Shown here: positions 1 to 10,138 of the stretch, piece after piece
Layout of the letters: each line of letters opens with the position of its first letter
How positions within the stretch are numbered: the first letter of the stretch is position 1
DNA from: Alteromonadaceae bacterium
GTDB taxonomy: Bacteria; Pseudomonadota; Gammaproteobacteria; Enterobacterales; Alteromonadaceae
DNA: 64,000 nucleotides
Assembly: GCA_013373625.1 (NCBI GenBank)
Contig: JABXHM010000012.1
Span: forward strand, 1 to 64,000
Direction of reading: 5' to 3'
The notes under the pieces: generated by a model
What the model was told of the DNA's origin: nothing
Databases searched by the model: none
The model's input: only the letters and a program-made list of their open reading frames with translations
Program-made: the position numbers and the translations under genes

Positions 1-1675
1 CAGCCTGGAACGGGTGAACGCCCAGCGAACGCAATGCCTCGGCGCCCATTTCTAACGCCGAATGGTAGGTTTCTGAAATAATGTAATCGGCACCTGCCTG
101 GCGTAAACGGTAACCGTGACCACGGTCAAACGCCCGCACCAGTACCTTTAGGTGGGGGTGGGCATGTTTGGCAAACTTAACCATATCAATGGCCGTTTCC
201 CGATCGTCAATGGCAATAACCATTAAGTTTGCCTCGGCTATGCCGGCAGTATCGAGCATGGCAGGTTTTGACGCATCGCCAAAGTAGGCTTTAGTGCCGA
301 TCCGGCGCATTAGGTCAACCTGAGCCGCACGAATATCGAGGATCACCGTAGTAATGTCGTTGGCAACCAGCAGGCGATTTACAATTTGCCCAAAGCGGCC
401 AATGCCGGCAATGACGACATTGCCTTTGTGCTCTACGTTGTCGGGCTTGCGGCGAGTTGAGCCATGCATATAGCGGGGCATAATAACCTTATCAAATACA
501 ATAAACAGCCCCGGGGTGAGGAACATTGACAGCGCTACGACTAACTGCAAAATAGCGATTAGATCGGTAGGTAATACAGTGTTTTGGCTAGCAAAACTGA
601 TCAGTACAAAACCAAATTCACCGGCCTGGGCAAGGCTTAATGTTAGTAACCAGCGATTGCTTCCGGTAAGACCAAATAACAGGGCAACGGCGAGCAACAC
701 CAACGCCTTTAAGAGCATGACAGCGAGAGTAACAATAATGATCAGACTGGCATTGTTCAGGAGTATGTCAAATTGAATTCCTGCCCCCACCGTAATAAAA
801 AACAAGCCCAATAATAAACCTTTAAAAGGCTCTATATTGGCTTTAAGCTCGTGTCGGAACTCACTGTTGGCGAGCACCACGCCGGCTAAAAAAGCGCCCA
901 GTGCAGGTGATAAGCCCACCATACCCATTAGCGCGGCAATGCCAATCACCAGCATAAGTGCCGTAGCAGTAAAGATTTCCCGTAGTCCGGAGGCGGCAAC
1001 AAACCTGAAGAGCGGCCGACTCAGGTAATGACCGCCAATTGTCACAAAAGCAATCGAGCCCATGATGACCATGGCGTACAACCAGCCGGGAAGATTACTG
1101 ATAACATCTTCGCTGCCATGTTGTGCATTGCCTGTTTGCGCCAACGCTGTTTCTGTCATGTCGGGCAGCGCCAGCAGCGGGATAAGGGCTAACATGGGGA
1201 TGACCGCAATATCCTGAAAAAGCAGCACCGAGAAGGCACTCTTAGCGCCTTCGGTTTGCTGCAGACCTTTTTCCTGGAAGGTCTGCAGCACAATTGCGGT
1301 AGACGACAAACCAAAAATTAACCCTACGGTGAGCGCAACAGTCCAGTCTAATCCGCAGGCGAGGGCAATACCAAAAATCGCCGCGACGGTAAGAACCAGT
1401 TGCACGCCACCTAATCCAAGCAGGCGCATTTTCATGTTCCACAGGGTTTGTGGTTCGAGTTCCATGCCAACTAAAAACAGCATCATCACCACACCAAATT
1501 CAGCAAAATGCTGAATGGCCGTGGTTTCTTCTCCTACTAAACCCAACAACGGGCCAATGATTAATCCGGCGATCAGATAACCAAGTACGGATCCCAGCCC
1601 CAGTCGTTTGGCAATGGGTACGGTAACTACCGCCGCCAGTAAATACACGAAGGCTTGTAAAAAGTAACCGGTCAT
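1..1675 (-). CDS. Glutathione-regulated potassium/proton antiporter, KefB/KefC type (partial)
   Basis: Reading the minus strand from the ATG at 1675 gives an open frame that runs off the window start, about 558 codons. The first roughly 380 residues are strongly hydrophobic with many membrane helices, as in the CPA2 cation/proton antiporter family, and include the family-typical segments LGSVLGYLIAGLIIGP and LSPALGAFLAGVVLA. After them comes a cytosolic RCK/TrkA-N domain with the dinucleotide-binding motif GIGRFGQ. Kef systems release potassium to acidify the cytoplasm during electrophile stress and are gated by glutathione adducts. The start codon overlaps the stop of the upstream flavoprotein gene (ATGA), so the two are almost certainly co-translated. 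KefB and KefC cannot be told apart here because the C-terminus is missing. Confidence 0.93.
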   Translation of the reverse strand, partial: MTGYFLQAFVYLLAAVVTVPIAKRLGLGSVLGYLIAGLIIGPLLGLVGEETTAIQHFAEFGVVMMLFLVGMELEPQTLWNMKMRLLGLGGVQLVLTVAAIFGIALACGLDWTVALTVGLIFGLSSTAIVLQTFQEKGLQQTEGAKSAFSVLLFQDIAVIPMLALIPLLALPDMTETALAQTGNAQHGSEDVISNLPGWLYAMVIMGSIAFVTIGGHYLSRPLFRFVAASGLREIFTATALMLVIGIAALMGMVGLSPALGAFLAGVVLANSEFRHELKANIEPFKGLLLGLFFITVGAGIQFDILLNNASLIIIVTLAVMLLKALVLLAVALLFGLTGSNRWLLTLSLAQAGEFGFVLISFASQNTVLPTDLIAILQLVVALSMFLTPGLFIVFDKVIMPRYMHGSTRRKPDNVEHKGNVVIAGIGRFGQIVNRLLVANDITTVILDIRAAQVDLMRRIGTKAYFGDASKPAMLDTAGIAEANLMVIAIDDRETAIDMVKFAKHAHPHLKVLVRAFDRGHGYRLRQAGADYIISETYHSALEMGAEALRSLGVHPFQA

Positions 1676-2307
1676 AGGGGATTGTCCGCTTCGGTAAAAT
1701 ACGCCGTAAGGTTGTCGAGCCGGGCGGCGCGCTGAATATCTACCTTGCCATCGGCCAGGCTATCTAATAGTTGTGACCATAGCGCAGTATGCCGGGTGAC
1801 GCGGTGTTCTTCTTTGGCGGTACGGGAGCCAAACAGAGCAAAAGGCGCTAAGTAAACCATGCGGGTAATATCTGCCATTTGCTCCAAGGGTTGTAACAGC
1901 TCACGCAACGTAAAGTGATTAAATCCATCACTTTGAAAGGCTTCTTCGCGTCCCCCGGCTGAGAGCGCGCAGAAAAAGCGTTTGCCCGCTAAAGCGGTGC
2001 CGGTTTTGCCATAAGCAAAGCCGTATTCGAGCACCAGATCCTGCCATTCTTTCAGTATTGAGGGGGTTGAATACCAGTACATCGGAAACTGAAAAATAAT
2101 AATGTCGTGAGCCAGCAGACGTGCCTGTTCTTTGCCAATATTAATATTAAAGTCAGGGTATTCGGCATACAAGTCTATGGCGGTTACGGCGTGATGCTGG
2201 CGCGCCACGGAGAACATAGCGACGTTAACTTCAGACTGGGCCTGCGACGGGTGAGCAAACAGCACCAGTATTTTGTAATGAGGGTCTTCAGGTTGCTCTG
2301 TCGGCAT
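1672..2307 (-). CDS. Kef ancillary NAD(P)H oxidoreductase, KefF/KefG type
   Basis: A 211-residue flavodoxin-fold quinone reductase. The N-terminal KILVLFAHPSQAQSEVN stretch is the FMN phosphate-binding strand-loop of the NQO1/KefF family, and FQFPMYWYSTPSILKEW is the family signature loop around the flavin. KefF and KefG bind the cytosolic part of the Kef antiporter, are needed for full activity, and reduce quinones and electrophiles. The gene lies directly upstream of the antiporter and its TGA overlaps the antiporter ATG, which fixes both the partner and the start of the partner. A modest GGA-type ribosome site precedes the ATG. Confidence 0.92.
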   Translation of the reverse strand: MPTEQPEDPHYKILVLFAHPSQAQSEVNVAMFSVARQHHAVTAIDLYAEYPDFNINIGKEQARLLAHDIIIFQFPMYWYSTPSILKEWQDLVLEYGFAYGKTGTALAGKRFFCALSAGGREEAFQSDGFNHFTLRELLQPLEQMADITRMVYLAPFALFGSRTAKEEHRVTRHTALWSQLLDSLADGKVDIQRAARLDNLTAYFTEADNPL

Positions 2308-2687
2308 GTATTTGTTCCGAAAGGTTAATCGATAAGGGTTACTTTATAGGCGCGTGAACATTATTCAAGGCCATCGTTTTATTGCGCAGCAACAGCACGT
2401 AAACGCGCAGTAACGGCCAGGTTGATGGGTAGTCTGACACACACTGTTGTTAATTTCGTCAATAAAATGCAAGCGCCGCTGATGTATTTGGTTAATTGCA
2501 CGTTGCACTGGAAAATTTGCTTGCCAATAAGTGGGTTAGTGCCACCCCCTGCGTAGCACAAGCGGGCCTGCATAGCGTATAATCACGGCTTGATCGGGTT
2601 CACATATTCAGTACCGTCGCTATTAGGGCAGTGATTATGTGGCAACCATGTCCGAAGATGACTTCGGGTATGATTTAAAGGAAGTTT
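2308..2687. other. Divergent intergenic region between the kef pair and the MFS gene
   Basis: About 380 bases that must hold the promoters of both divergent transcription units. I see no convincing gene; the 64-codon minus-strand frame inside it (2379-2573) has no ribosome site and no recognisable composition. The one clear structure is a small hairpin just before the MFS gene, listed separately. Confidence 0.5.
2652..2667 (+). promoter_or_regulatory. Leader hairpin before the MFS gene
   Basis: CCGAAG at 2652-2657 pairs with CTTCGG at 2662-2667 around a four-base loop, 20 bases before the ATG and just before the AAAGGAAG ribosome site. It has no T-run, so it is not a terminator. It could influence translation start or may be chance. 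Confidence 0.3.
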
Positions 2688-3887
2688 ATGTCTGCACCAC
2701 TATACAATCAGAACACGTCTGTCTGGGCCATTTTAGTGATGGCACTTGGCACATTTGTGCTCGGACTCACTGAGTTCTCGTCGATGTCAATGCTGCCGCT
2801 GATTGCCGAGACGTATAATGTCACACCGGCCATGGCTGGTAACGTCATTAGTGGTTATGCCATTGGTGTTGTGATTGGTGCGCCGTTGTTTATGCTGCTG
2901 ACGAATAAAACCAACCGCCGCACCTCATTGATGTTGTTTGTTGTGATGATGTTTGTCGCCAACACCTTGAGTGCCATCGCATCAAGTTTGCCAGAGCTTG
3001 TGTTTTACCGGGTGTTGTCGGGGCTACCTCACGGCGCTTATTTTGGTACGGCACTGCTGGTTGCGGCAAATATGGCTCCTCAAGGGAAGCGCGCCAGCTA
3101 CATGGCCAAAGTGTTTGCAGGGCTGACCATCGCGACCATAGTAGGGGTGCCTATGGCCACACTGATTGGTCAGAATATGAGCTGGCGAGTGTGCATGGCC
3201 ATTGTTGCCGTACTGGCGCTGATGACTATGGTATTGATCTATTATCTGGTGCCGAGCAGCCCGGTAACCAAACCGACCCGTCTGAAAGAAGAATTTGGTG
3301 TACTCAAGAATAAACTGGTGTGGTCAATCTCCGGGATTATTTTTGTTGGATTTGGTGGTGTATTTTGTATTTATACCTACCTTGCCGACACCATATTAAC
3401 GGTAACCAAAACCCCTGAAGTCACCATTTCGGTTGCCATGATGATGTTTGGTATCGGCACCACTATTGGCAACTGGTTCATCAGTAAAATGGCCGACCAT
3501 TCGCCAATCAGTACAACCGGTATTGCTCTATTGTGTAGTGTGGGAATTGCCGTCATGTACGTGTTTGCCGCCACGAATATCTGGTGGCTGTATATAACGG
3601 TGTTTTTGCTCGGTGCCAGTGTCGGTATTGCGGCGGTAATTCAGTCGATGTTACTGGATGTCTCGCCCACTGGCCACGCTATGATCGGTGCCTTGGTGCA
3701 ATGCGCGTTTAATACTGCCAATGCTATTGGTCCTATGGTTGGTGGTGCCATGCTGGCATCCGGTGCGAGCTTTAACCAAACCGGCTATGCCGCAGCGTTC
3801 CTGTTTTTAGGCGGTCTTCTGATGTGGGCGTTAAGTTGTTTTCAAATGCGTAAACGCAACTTGCTTGCAGCAGTGAGCCAGGCATAA
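2688..3887 (+). CDS. MFS efflux permease, AraJ/DHA1-like
   Basis: A 399-residue polytopic membrane protein with about twelve hydrophobic helices. The start segment (TFVLGLTEFSSMSMLPLIA) and the loop NKTNRRTSLM between helices 2 and 3 are characteristic of the drug:proton antiporter DHA1 group that includes AraJ and sugar efflux transporters. RVLSGLPHGAYFGTALLVAA is the conserved helix 4 region. It probably exports a small organic molecule; the substrate cannot be read from the sequence. The ATG follows AAAGGAAG at good spacing. It stands alone, divergent from the kef pair and 236 bases ahead of the acylase gene. Confidence 0.9.
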   Translation: MSAPLYNQNTSVWAILVMALGTFVLGLTEFSSMSMLPLIAETYNVTPAMAGNVISGYAIGVVIGAPLFMLLTNKTNRRTSLMLFVVMMFVANTLSAIASSLPELVFYRVLSGLPHGAYFGTALLVAANMAPQGKRASYMAKVFAGLTIATIVGVPMATLIGQNMSWRVCMAIVAVLALMTMVLIYYLVPSSPVTKPTRLKEEFGVLKNKLVWSISGIIFVGFGGVFCIYTYLADTILTVTKTPEVTISVAMMMFGIGTTIGNWFISKMADHSPISTTGIALLCSVGIAVMYVFAATNIWWLYITVFLLGASVGIAAVIQSMLLDVSPTGHAMIGALVQCAFNTANAIGPMVGGAMLASGASFNQTGYAAAFLFLGGLLMWALSCFQMRKRNLLAAVSQA

Positions 3888-4123
3888 CCATCTAGATCTT
3901 GTTGATAGACCAAATGGCCGGTTTTGGGGGGCAGTAATAAATGTAACAAAAACCTTTGACCGGCTCTCGTTTCATGAAATTCTCTCTTGCATCAATATCT
4001 TATTCGCGGCATGCTAAAACTGCTTCAGGACACCTCATTTTGCTCATGTAAGTAACCAGGCTATGCCTGTAGGTTGGTTCTTAATGTGCGGGCCGGTACT
4101 GGCCATATTTTTGGATTTCAAAC

Positions 4124-6301
4124 ATGAACCTTGTAGCAGCAGAGCTAAAACAACGCTCATTCTTCTGGATACGTGTCACGGTAGCCGTTTGTCTGGCGCT
4201 GATTGTTAGTGCCTGTAACAGTCCTTCTGAACCTAAACATCCTTTATCTGATATTAAGCAAAAACCGGCCACCGAAATTCGCTGGGATACTTACGGTGTG
4301 CCGCACATATATGGCGAGCGTGCGGTTGATGTGTTTTATGGATTTGGCTGGGCGCAGGCTAAAAGTCAGGGCGATATTGTATTGCGCTTGTATGGCCAGG
4401 CCAGGGCAAAGGGCGCACAATACTGGGGGCCCGAGTACGAAGCGACCGATAAGTGGCTATTGGGTAATGATGTTCCCAGCCGTGGTAAACAGTGGTATTT
4501 TGCCCAATCTGACAGTTTTAAAGCTAATCTGGATGCCTTTGCGCAAGGTATTAACGATTACGCCGCACAGCACAGTGATACTCTTACCCCCGAAGTTCTG
4601 AAAGTGTTGCCAGTGACCGGGGCTGATGTCGTTACCCACGCCCATCGCTTAATGAATTTTATTTACGTAGCCTCGCCGTCGCGGGTGATAGGTAACCGGG
4701 CACCGCCTTTAAAAGCAGGGTCTAACACCTATGCTGTGGCACCCGCCAAATCAACAAGCGGTAACACTCTGTTATTGCAAAATCCCCATTTACCCTGGGC
4801 CACCGGATTTTTTACCTATTATGAAGCGCATTTAAGTGGCCCCGATTTTGAAATGTATGGCGCTACCCAGGTGGGTTTGCCGGTAATCAGGTTTGCGTTT
4901 AACCAGCGTATGGGGATTTCTAATACGGTTAACCGGATACCGGGGGCAACCATTTACCACCTCACGTTGAAAGATCAAGGCTATGTGTTCGACGGTGAGG
5001 TGCAGCCTTTTGAACGTACTGAAAAGACCTATCAGGTATTAGAACCGGATGGCAGTTTACTCACCAGAACACTGGTTGTGCGTAAATCAGTACATGGTGC
5101 GGTATTTGAGCGAGAAGATGGCGAAACCGTGGCGCTGCGGGTTGCGGGGCTGGACCGTCCGGGTATGCTCCAGCAGTATTTCGATATGTTAAAGGCCAAC
5201 AGCTTTGCAGAATTTACCACCATCATGAAACGCCTGCAGGTGCCAACCTTTAATATTACCTATGCAGATAAAGAAGGAAATATTCAGTATTTGTATAACG
5301 GCATTTTACCCAAGCATGAGTCGGGCGATCTGGCTTTCTGGACGGGGCTTGTGCCTGGCGACCGTTCTGAATATGTGTGGAAGGATGTGCACGATTACGA
5401 TGACCTGCCAAAAGTGATTAACCCGGCAAGTGGTTTTGTACAAAACGCCAATGACCCACCCTGGTTAGCCACGTATCCGGCGACCTACCGGTATGACGAC
5501 TTCCCACCCTACGTGGCGGTGCCAGGGCCCATGTCGTTTAGAGCGCAGAATGCGGTAAAAATGCTCGCCGAGCGAGACAAGCTAAGTTTTGCTGAATTCG
5601 AAGCAGTAAAAATATCTACTTATGCGTTAATGACTGAGCGGGTGCTGGACGATTTACTCAGTGCGGCCAGGACCAGTAACGACAAATTAGTGCAGCAAGC
5701 AGTTGCTGTGCTGAGTGGCTGGAATCGACATTTTGATGAAGATAACCGTGCTGGCATCTTATTCGAAAACTGGGCCGAGGCTTTTACCGGCCCTCGTTCT
5801 GGTTTCGCCGGTCAGAACAATTACGCCGTACCCTGGCAGGCAGAGGCGCCTTTAAGTACGCCTTCTGGACTGAAAGATCCAGACGCTGCGGTGGCAATGC
5901 TTAAAACTGCAGCGCAGAAAACTCTCGATACCTATGGCCGCATTGATCCTCGATTTGGGGATGTCTCACGGTTCATTATTCGCGATAAAAATGTGGCTGG
6001 CCATGGCGGCTATGGCAACCTGGGAGCGTTTAATGTGATTACCTGGTGGGATCCGGACGGCGACGGCATCCGCGAGCCAAGACATGGTGAAACCTGGGTA
6101 TCGATGGTGGAGTTTTCCTCCCCCATCAAAGCAAAAGGGATTATGGCCTATGGTAATTCCCGACAGGTTGGTAGCAAACATTATTCAGACCAACTGGAAT
6201 TACTGGCTAACGATGAGTACCGCACGCTGTGGCTGCAACGCAGTGAAGTGGAAGCCAATACGGTGGAAGTAGAGAGTCTGAACCTGTCGCAGTCTAACTA
6301 G
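4124..6301 (+). CDS. Penicillin-acylase family Ntn-hydrolase (acyl-homoserine-lactone acylase-like), lipoprotein
   Basis: A 725-residue precursor of the N-terminal-nucleophile amidohydrolase family (S45). Residues 16-31 form a lipoprotein signal ending in LIVSAC with Cys31 as lipid anchor, so the enzyme should sit on a membrane facing the periplasm or outside. The alpha-chain opening [16 protein letters not shown] is the family signature. The autocleavage site is Gly199-Ser200 in KAGSNTYA, leaving Ser200 as the beta-chain nucleophile. QNANDPPW, near the middle of the beta chain, corresponds to the oxyanion-hole Asn segment of AHL acylases such as PvdQ. Members cleave acyl chains from beta-lactams, homoserine lactones or lipopeptides; quorum quenching is possible but the substrate is not determined. 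Monocistronic, ending at a convergent hairpin. Confidence 0.9.
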   Translation: MNLVAAELKQRSFFWIRVTVAVCLALIVSACNSPSEPKHPLSDIKQKPATEIRWDTYGVPHIYGERAVDVFYGFGWAQAKSQGDIVLRLYGQARAKGAQYWGPEYEATDKWLLGNDVPSRGKQWYFAQSDSFKANLDAFAQGINDYAAQHSDTLTPEVLKVLPVTGADVVTHAHRLMNFIYVASPSRVIGNRAPPLKAGSNTYAVAPAKSTSGNTLLLQNPHLPWATGFFTYYEAHLSGPDFEMYGATQVGLPVIRFAFNQRMGISNTVNRIPGATIYHLTLKDQGYVFDGEVQPFERTEKTYQVLEPDGSLLTRTLVVRKSVHGAVFEREDGETVALRVAGLDRPGMLQQYFDMLKANSFAEFTTIMKRLQVPTFNITYADKEGNIQYLYNGILPKHESGDLAFWTGLVPGDRSEYVWKDVHDYDDLPKVINPASGFVQNANDPPWLATYPATYRYDDFPPYVAVPGPMSFRAQNAVKMLAERDKLSFAEFEAVKISTYALMTERVLDDLLSAARTSNDKLVQQAVAVLSGWNRHFDEDNRAGILFENWAEAFTGPRSGFAGQNNYAVPWQAEAPLSTPSGLKDPDAAVAMLKTAAQKTLDTYGRIDPRFGDVSRFIIRDKNVAGHGGYGNLGAFNVITWWDPDGDGIREPRHGETWVSMVEFSSPIKAKGIMAYGNSRQVGSKHYSDQLELLANDEYRTLWLQRSEVEANTVEVESLNLSQSN

Positions 6302-6330
6302 TCTGCTGACCCTGTTTTTAACGTTAATAG

Positions 6331-6358
6331 GGTGTGCTGCATGCCTATGCAGCACACC
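6331..6358. terminator. Convergent hairpin between the acylase and phosphatase genes
   Basis: A perfect 12-base stem (GGTGTGCTGCAT with ATGCAGCACACC) around GCCT lies between two convergent genes ending at 6301 and 6369. There is no T-run on either side, so it may work as a transcript 3' end stabiliser or a weak two-way terminator. Confidence 0.6.
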
Positions 6359-6368
6359 GGTGTTGTAT

Positions 6369-7445
6369 TTAATACAGCAAGTTAGTTTTAAGTTGCTGAA
6401 TTTGTGCGTCACTGACGCCCAGTTCTTCGCGAATGAAGGCATCAATTGAGCCGGATTGGGCAATCATTTCATCAAACGCAGCGTTCAGGTAACTCTCCCG
6501 TGTGCCCATTAGTGCACCGATGGCAGGCTTTGGCAGCCTGGCGAACATCGCCATAGCCGGATCCTGTTCTTTGGAAGCATCCTGTTTACCCATCAGATCT
6601 TCCGGGCGCAGGATTTGCTCAGATAACACGTAGTCGGCCATGATCACTTCTTTTTCTACACCCAGTGCATGCAATATAAGAGCAGCAGCCACACCGGTGC
6701 GATCCTTACCGGCAGTACAATGAAACAGCAGGGGCGTGTCATTTGATGCCAGTTCAGCAAACATGGCTTTATAGTGAGGCTTTTGCTGGTTTAACAGGCC
6801 AGGGTACATCGACGCCATAGCGTGCTCCATATCCTGCTCTGATACCCGCCCGGCCATGATCATTTCTTTAAAGGCCGCACCGTCAAATTCCAGTTGGTAA
6901 TCCCAGGTCATATGGTTTATGTCACCAGCCTGCCATTGTGTTTGCTCGTTGTCGCGTTCGCTGTTGCCCCGAAAGTCAACCACGGTTTGTATCGCTAATT
7001 CTTCAAGCAGAGCATAATCTTGTGCCTTGAGGTTATGCAGCGCTCCGGAGCGATACAGTTTACCCCACTTAACCGTTTTTCCTTCACGGGTTTCATAACC
7101 ACCTAAATCGCGAAAGTTACGGCCACCTTCGAGGTTTAATAAACGTGAACGCGTCACGGCTTGCTCTCCATCCTGTTCGGTAAAAGTAAATGTATAGCGG
7201 TCCTGCTTGGGCGCTTGCCATTCAATAGTCTTGATTGTATTGCCAAGCTGCTCACCGACAACAATACTGGTTGAGCTATTGAGCTCTCCGCTTGCCACAA
7301 TGCTGACGGGCTTTTCGGCATGCCAGCTTAGCGTATACAAGCGACTGTCGCGGTCTAATTCGGCACGGACATCCAGGGCAATGGCATTGAAACTAAGGGT
7401 GGTTAACCCTGCGACCAAGGGCATAAAAATATTCAGTTGTTTCAT
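6369..7445 (-). CDS. Exported tyrosine-phosphatase family protein (Y_phosphatase3 type)
   Basis: 358 residues. The N-terminus is a cleavable signal peptide (MKQLNIFMPLVAGLTTLSFNAIA), which favours the ATG at 7445 over one ten codons upstream; GGAG lies nine bases before it. A beta-rich domain covers about 25-100. The catalytic half begins with RNFRDLGGY at 109-117 and holds the Cys-phosphatase P-loop HCTAGKDRTG at 242-251, with nucleophile Cys243 and Arg249 intact. This motif is that of the MptpB-like family, whose members act on phosphotyrosine, phosphoserine and phosphoinositides. A periplasmic location argues for scavenging phosphate from organic esters rather than cell signalling. It follows the TonB-dependent receptor by 100 bases on the same strand and is probably co-transcribed with it. 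Confidence 0.88.
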   Translation of the reverse strand: MKQLNIFMPLVAGLTTLSFNAIALDVRAELDRDSRLYTLSWHAEKPVSIVASGELNSSTSIVVGEQLGNTIKTIEWQAPKQDRYTFTFTEQDGEQAVTRSRLLNLEGGRNFRDLGGYETREGKTVKWGKLYRSGALHNLKAQDYALLEELAIQTVVDFRGNSERDNEQTQWQAGDINHMTWDYQLEFDGAAFKEMIMAGRVSEQDMEHAMASMYPGLLNQQKPHYKAMFAELASNDTPLLFHCTAGKDRTGVAAALILHALGVEKEVIMADYVLSEQILRPEDLMGKQDASKEQDPAMAMFARLPKPAIGALMGTRESYLNAAFDEMIAQSGSIDAFIREELGVSDAQIQQLKTNLLY

Positions 7446-7545
7446 TGATACAGGCTCCATAATTGCCGCCAGCATCTTTCGGTTTGCGCGTCACAGACTG
7501 CTCTGAACACGCGCACCAAGGATGGCGGCAGTGGTTAATTAACAA

Positions 7546-10089
7546 TTAGTAGTTAAGGCGCAAGCCAAGTAAAAAACGGCGGCCATAACTTTCAGACTGA
7601 TTCACTGTGCCATTGCCGGCGTAACGTAAGTCTGTTTCATCGGTGAGGTTATTGGCATTGAAATATACCGTTGCCGATACCGGACCCGAAACTGACTCTG
7701 GTAAGGTGTATTGCAGGTTAAAGTCAACCCGGCTTTGTTCACCCCAATACTCGGTAGGATCCTCAATAGGTGAAATCCATTCGTCGCGATACTGGTAGTT
7801 GAGGCGAGCCGAGATGCCATAGCTTTCATAAAATACTGAGGCGTTGTAGATGAGGTCAGAAGTACCCGGCAAATCAAGCGTGTCGTTGTTAATGGTGGTA
7901 AATTCTGAACTGACAAAAGTCGCGTTTGCACTGATTCCCCAACCGGTTAAGACCGGAACAAAATCATCGGCAACGCCGGTAAAGTTGAGTTCAAGGCCAG
8001 CGACTTGTCCGTCAGAGCCATTGACCGGACCAGACAGCTCCCAGGTTTCGCCTGGTTGTCCGCCGTACACGCCGCCATCGACATTTTTGATATCGGTGTA
8101 AATAACATTGTCGACGAAACGGGAAAATACCGATGCCGATACCAGGCTTCCCGGTGCAAAATAGTATTCGAGTGTGGCATCCAGCCCATATGATTCCTCA
8201 GCCTCCAGCGAGGGGTTACCTCCGGAAACGGTTTTGGGGGTGGCGGTGGGGTTAACAGTGGCGGCGGCCCGCCACTCCTGGTAAGTCGGACGGTTTACAC
8301 CGCTTGAGAAAGAGATCCGGGCAATGGTGTTATCGGTAATGTTGTAGTTAATGTGTGCACTGGGCAGGACGTTAGTAAAGCTGTCCTGATAGTTGACAGG
8401 CGTCTGGTCACCGGTTTCATCGTCGATAAGCGTACCAACAGAGCTATAGTCGGTTTGTTCAACGCGCACACCATACACAATGTTACCCCAGTTGAAGCGT
8501 GATACCATCATGGCGTAAATCGCTGTGATATCTTCTTCAATATGAGTCCGTTGGTCTGCAGATGCAGCCGGGAACAGTTCAGCACCAGTGGCTTCCCAGT
8601 CCTTTCTTAACCGGGCGTTGTCCCAGTACCTGGCATTGATACTGTTGGAAGTATTTGACTCCCAGGGGTCATCTGTCAGATAACTGTTTACATCCAGTGC
8701 CACACCGCCCAACGCAGGAATAAACGCCAGTAAGTCAAACTCCACAATGTTTTCGCCGTTGGCGGTTCGCTGGTTATATTCAGCACCGGCGGTAAAGGTC
8801 GAAGGTAAACCTAAAAAGGCCATATCTTTGGTGGCATCAAGTTTAATTTTGTCAGCATCCACATTCAGTGGTGTGGCAATCTTGTATGCATAGGTAGACG
8901 TTGGTCCGAATACTATATCGTCGACCGGTGTGGCAGAGGTAATAATAGGATCTTCGATATCCGTAAGATCGGCATTGATCAGGTGAATATCGGCAGCATA
9001 ACCGTTCAGAAAGTCGAGCCCGGATTGATAAATAATGGGCAATTGGGTTGAAAACTCGGTTTCCGTAACATTGTAGCGCAGGGCAATATCCCAGCCGCCC
9101 GCTAAAAAGTCGCTGCCGAAGGTAACGGTTTGGGTGGAGTTACTGTACTGACCATCCTGCAATAAACGATCAATATAAACCGGTGCGTTTTCAACCACTG
9201 GTCCCACCGGTGAAGTGGCAAAGTTAAACACGTACTGACTGCGTTGTTCATAATCATTAAATTCAGAATACAGACCAGATACAAAAAAGCGACTCCCGGT
9301 ATCAGTGCGGTATTCTATGCGACCCCCATAAGCGTTGTCTTCGCGGGTAACTTTATAACTACGCATATCAATACTGTTGATCGCGCCATTCGCCTCTAAA
9401 TCGTACTCGCGGTTATCGGTAATTTGCTCACGGCTGTTTTTTGAGTAAAACCCCATGATGCCAAAATGGTCATTAGAATATGACAGGCGCGAGGCAAATT
9501 TTTCAATGTCACCATCACCGAGTTGCTGGCGACCCAAACCGACATCGATGTCCGCTGCAAAGCCTGCACGATCAAAAGGGTTAAACGTTTCTATATTAAC
9601 GTAGCCCGCCACAGCCTCGCCGGTCATTGACGGTAGCACTGCCTTGTTGACTTCTATACGGCGTGTAATCACAGCCGGAAATGAGTCAAAGCGAGGAATG
9701 CGGCCGTTTTCCGCGCCGGGAACATCAATACCGTCAAAACCAATAGCAGTGTAACGAAAGGGCATACCGCGAAAGTTTATATAGCGCGCCTGGCCCTGAT
9801 CCCGCTCGATGGCTAAGCCTGGCACACGGCCCAATGAGTCAGCCAGATTTTGATCAGGAAAGCGACCAATGGTATCAGCGGCAATGACTTCCATAACGTT
9901 TGAGGCCACTCGTTTTGCTTCAATAGCGGCGGTTTGGCTGTCTTTAATGGGGGAGGCTAACGCAACGACTTCTTCCATTTCTTGATTGCGGTTTTGTGCC
10001 GACTGACTCTGTTGCGACGATTGTGCCTGTGCCGCTGAGATACCCAAAGCGGTGAGTACCGCAAGGGCAATAATTGAATGTGTTTTCAT
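7546..10089 (-). CDS. TonB-dependent outer-membrane receptor (TonB_Xanth_Caul-like)
   Basis: 847 residues. A signal peptide (MKTHSIIALAVLTALGISAAQAQ) is followed by a short linker, then a plug domain with DTIGRFPDQNLADSLGRVPG and INFRGMPFRYTAIGFDGI, and a barrel ending in the aromatic YGRRFLLGLRLNY that the BAM complex recognises. This plug is typical of the large receptor group in Xanthomonas, Caulobacter and Alteromonadales that imports carbohydrates and other sizeable nutrients rather than siderophores. The ligand is not readable directly. The downstream exported phosphatase and the Pho-box-like site upstream suggest a phosphorylated compound. GGAG precedes the ATG at six bases. Confidence 0.92.
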   Translation of the reverse strand: MKTHSIIALAVLTALGISAAQAQSSQQSQSAQNRNQEMEEVVALASPIKDSQTAAIEAKRVASNVMEVIAADTIGRFPDQNLADSLGRVPGLAIERDQGQARYINFRGMPFRYTAIGFDGIDVPGAENGRIPRFDSFPAVITRRIEVNKAVLPSMTGEAVAGYVNIETFNPFDRAGFAADIDVGLGRQQLGDGDIEKFASRLSYSNDHFGIMGFYSKNSREQITDNREYDLEANGAINSIDMRSYKVTREDNAYGGRIEYRTDTGSRFFVSGLYSEFNDYEQRSQYVFNFATSPVGPVVENAPVYIDRLLQDGQYSNSTQTVTFGSDFLAGGWDIALRYNVTETEFSTQLPIIYQSGLDFLNGYAADIHLINADLTDIEDPIITSATPVDDIVFGPTSTYAYKIATPLNVDADKIKLDATKDMAFLGLPSTFTAGAEYNQRTANGENIVEFDLLAFIPALGGVALDVNSYLTDDPWESNTSNSINARYWDNARLRKDWEATGAELFPAASADQRTHIEEDITAIYAMMVSRFNWGNIVYGVRVEQTDYSSVGTLIDDETGDQTPVNYQDSFTNVLPSAHINYNITDNTIARISFSSGVNRPTYQEWRAAATVNPTATPKTVSGGNPSLEAEESYGLDATLEYYFAPGSLVSASVFSRFVDNVIYTDIKNVDGGVYGGQPGETWELSGPVNGSDGQVAGLELNFTGVADDFVPVLTGWGISANATFVSSEFTTINNDTLDLPGTSDLIYNASVFYESYGISARLNYQYRDEWISPIEDPTEYWGEQSRVDFNLQYTLPESVSGPVSATVYFNANNLTDETDLRYAGNGTVNQSESYGRRFLLGLRLNY

Positions 10090-10138
10090 GTCTTACTCCG
10101 ACGCTTTTAATTAGTTGACGGCAGTCTGCGAAAACACC

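Noticed and set aside
2379-2573. 64-codon minus-strand frame ahead of the MFS gene
   Set aside because: No ribosome site, no similarity to any family, and located within the shared promoter region.
2741-2765. TGGCAC...TGCT resembling a sigma-54 -24/-12 promoter
   Set aside because: Lies within the MFS coding frame and the -12 element does not fit TTGC at the required spacing.
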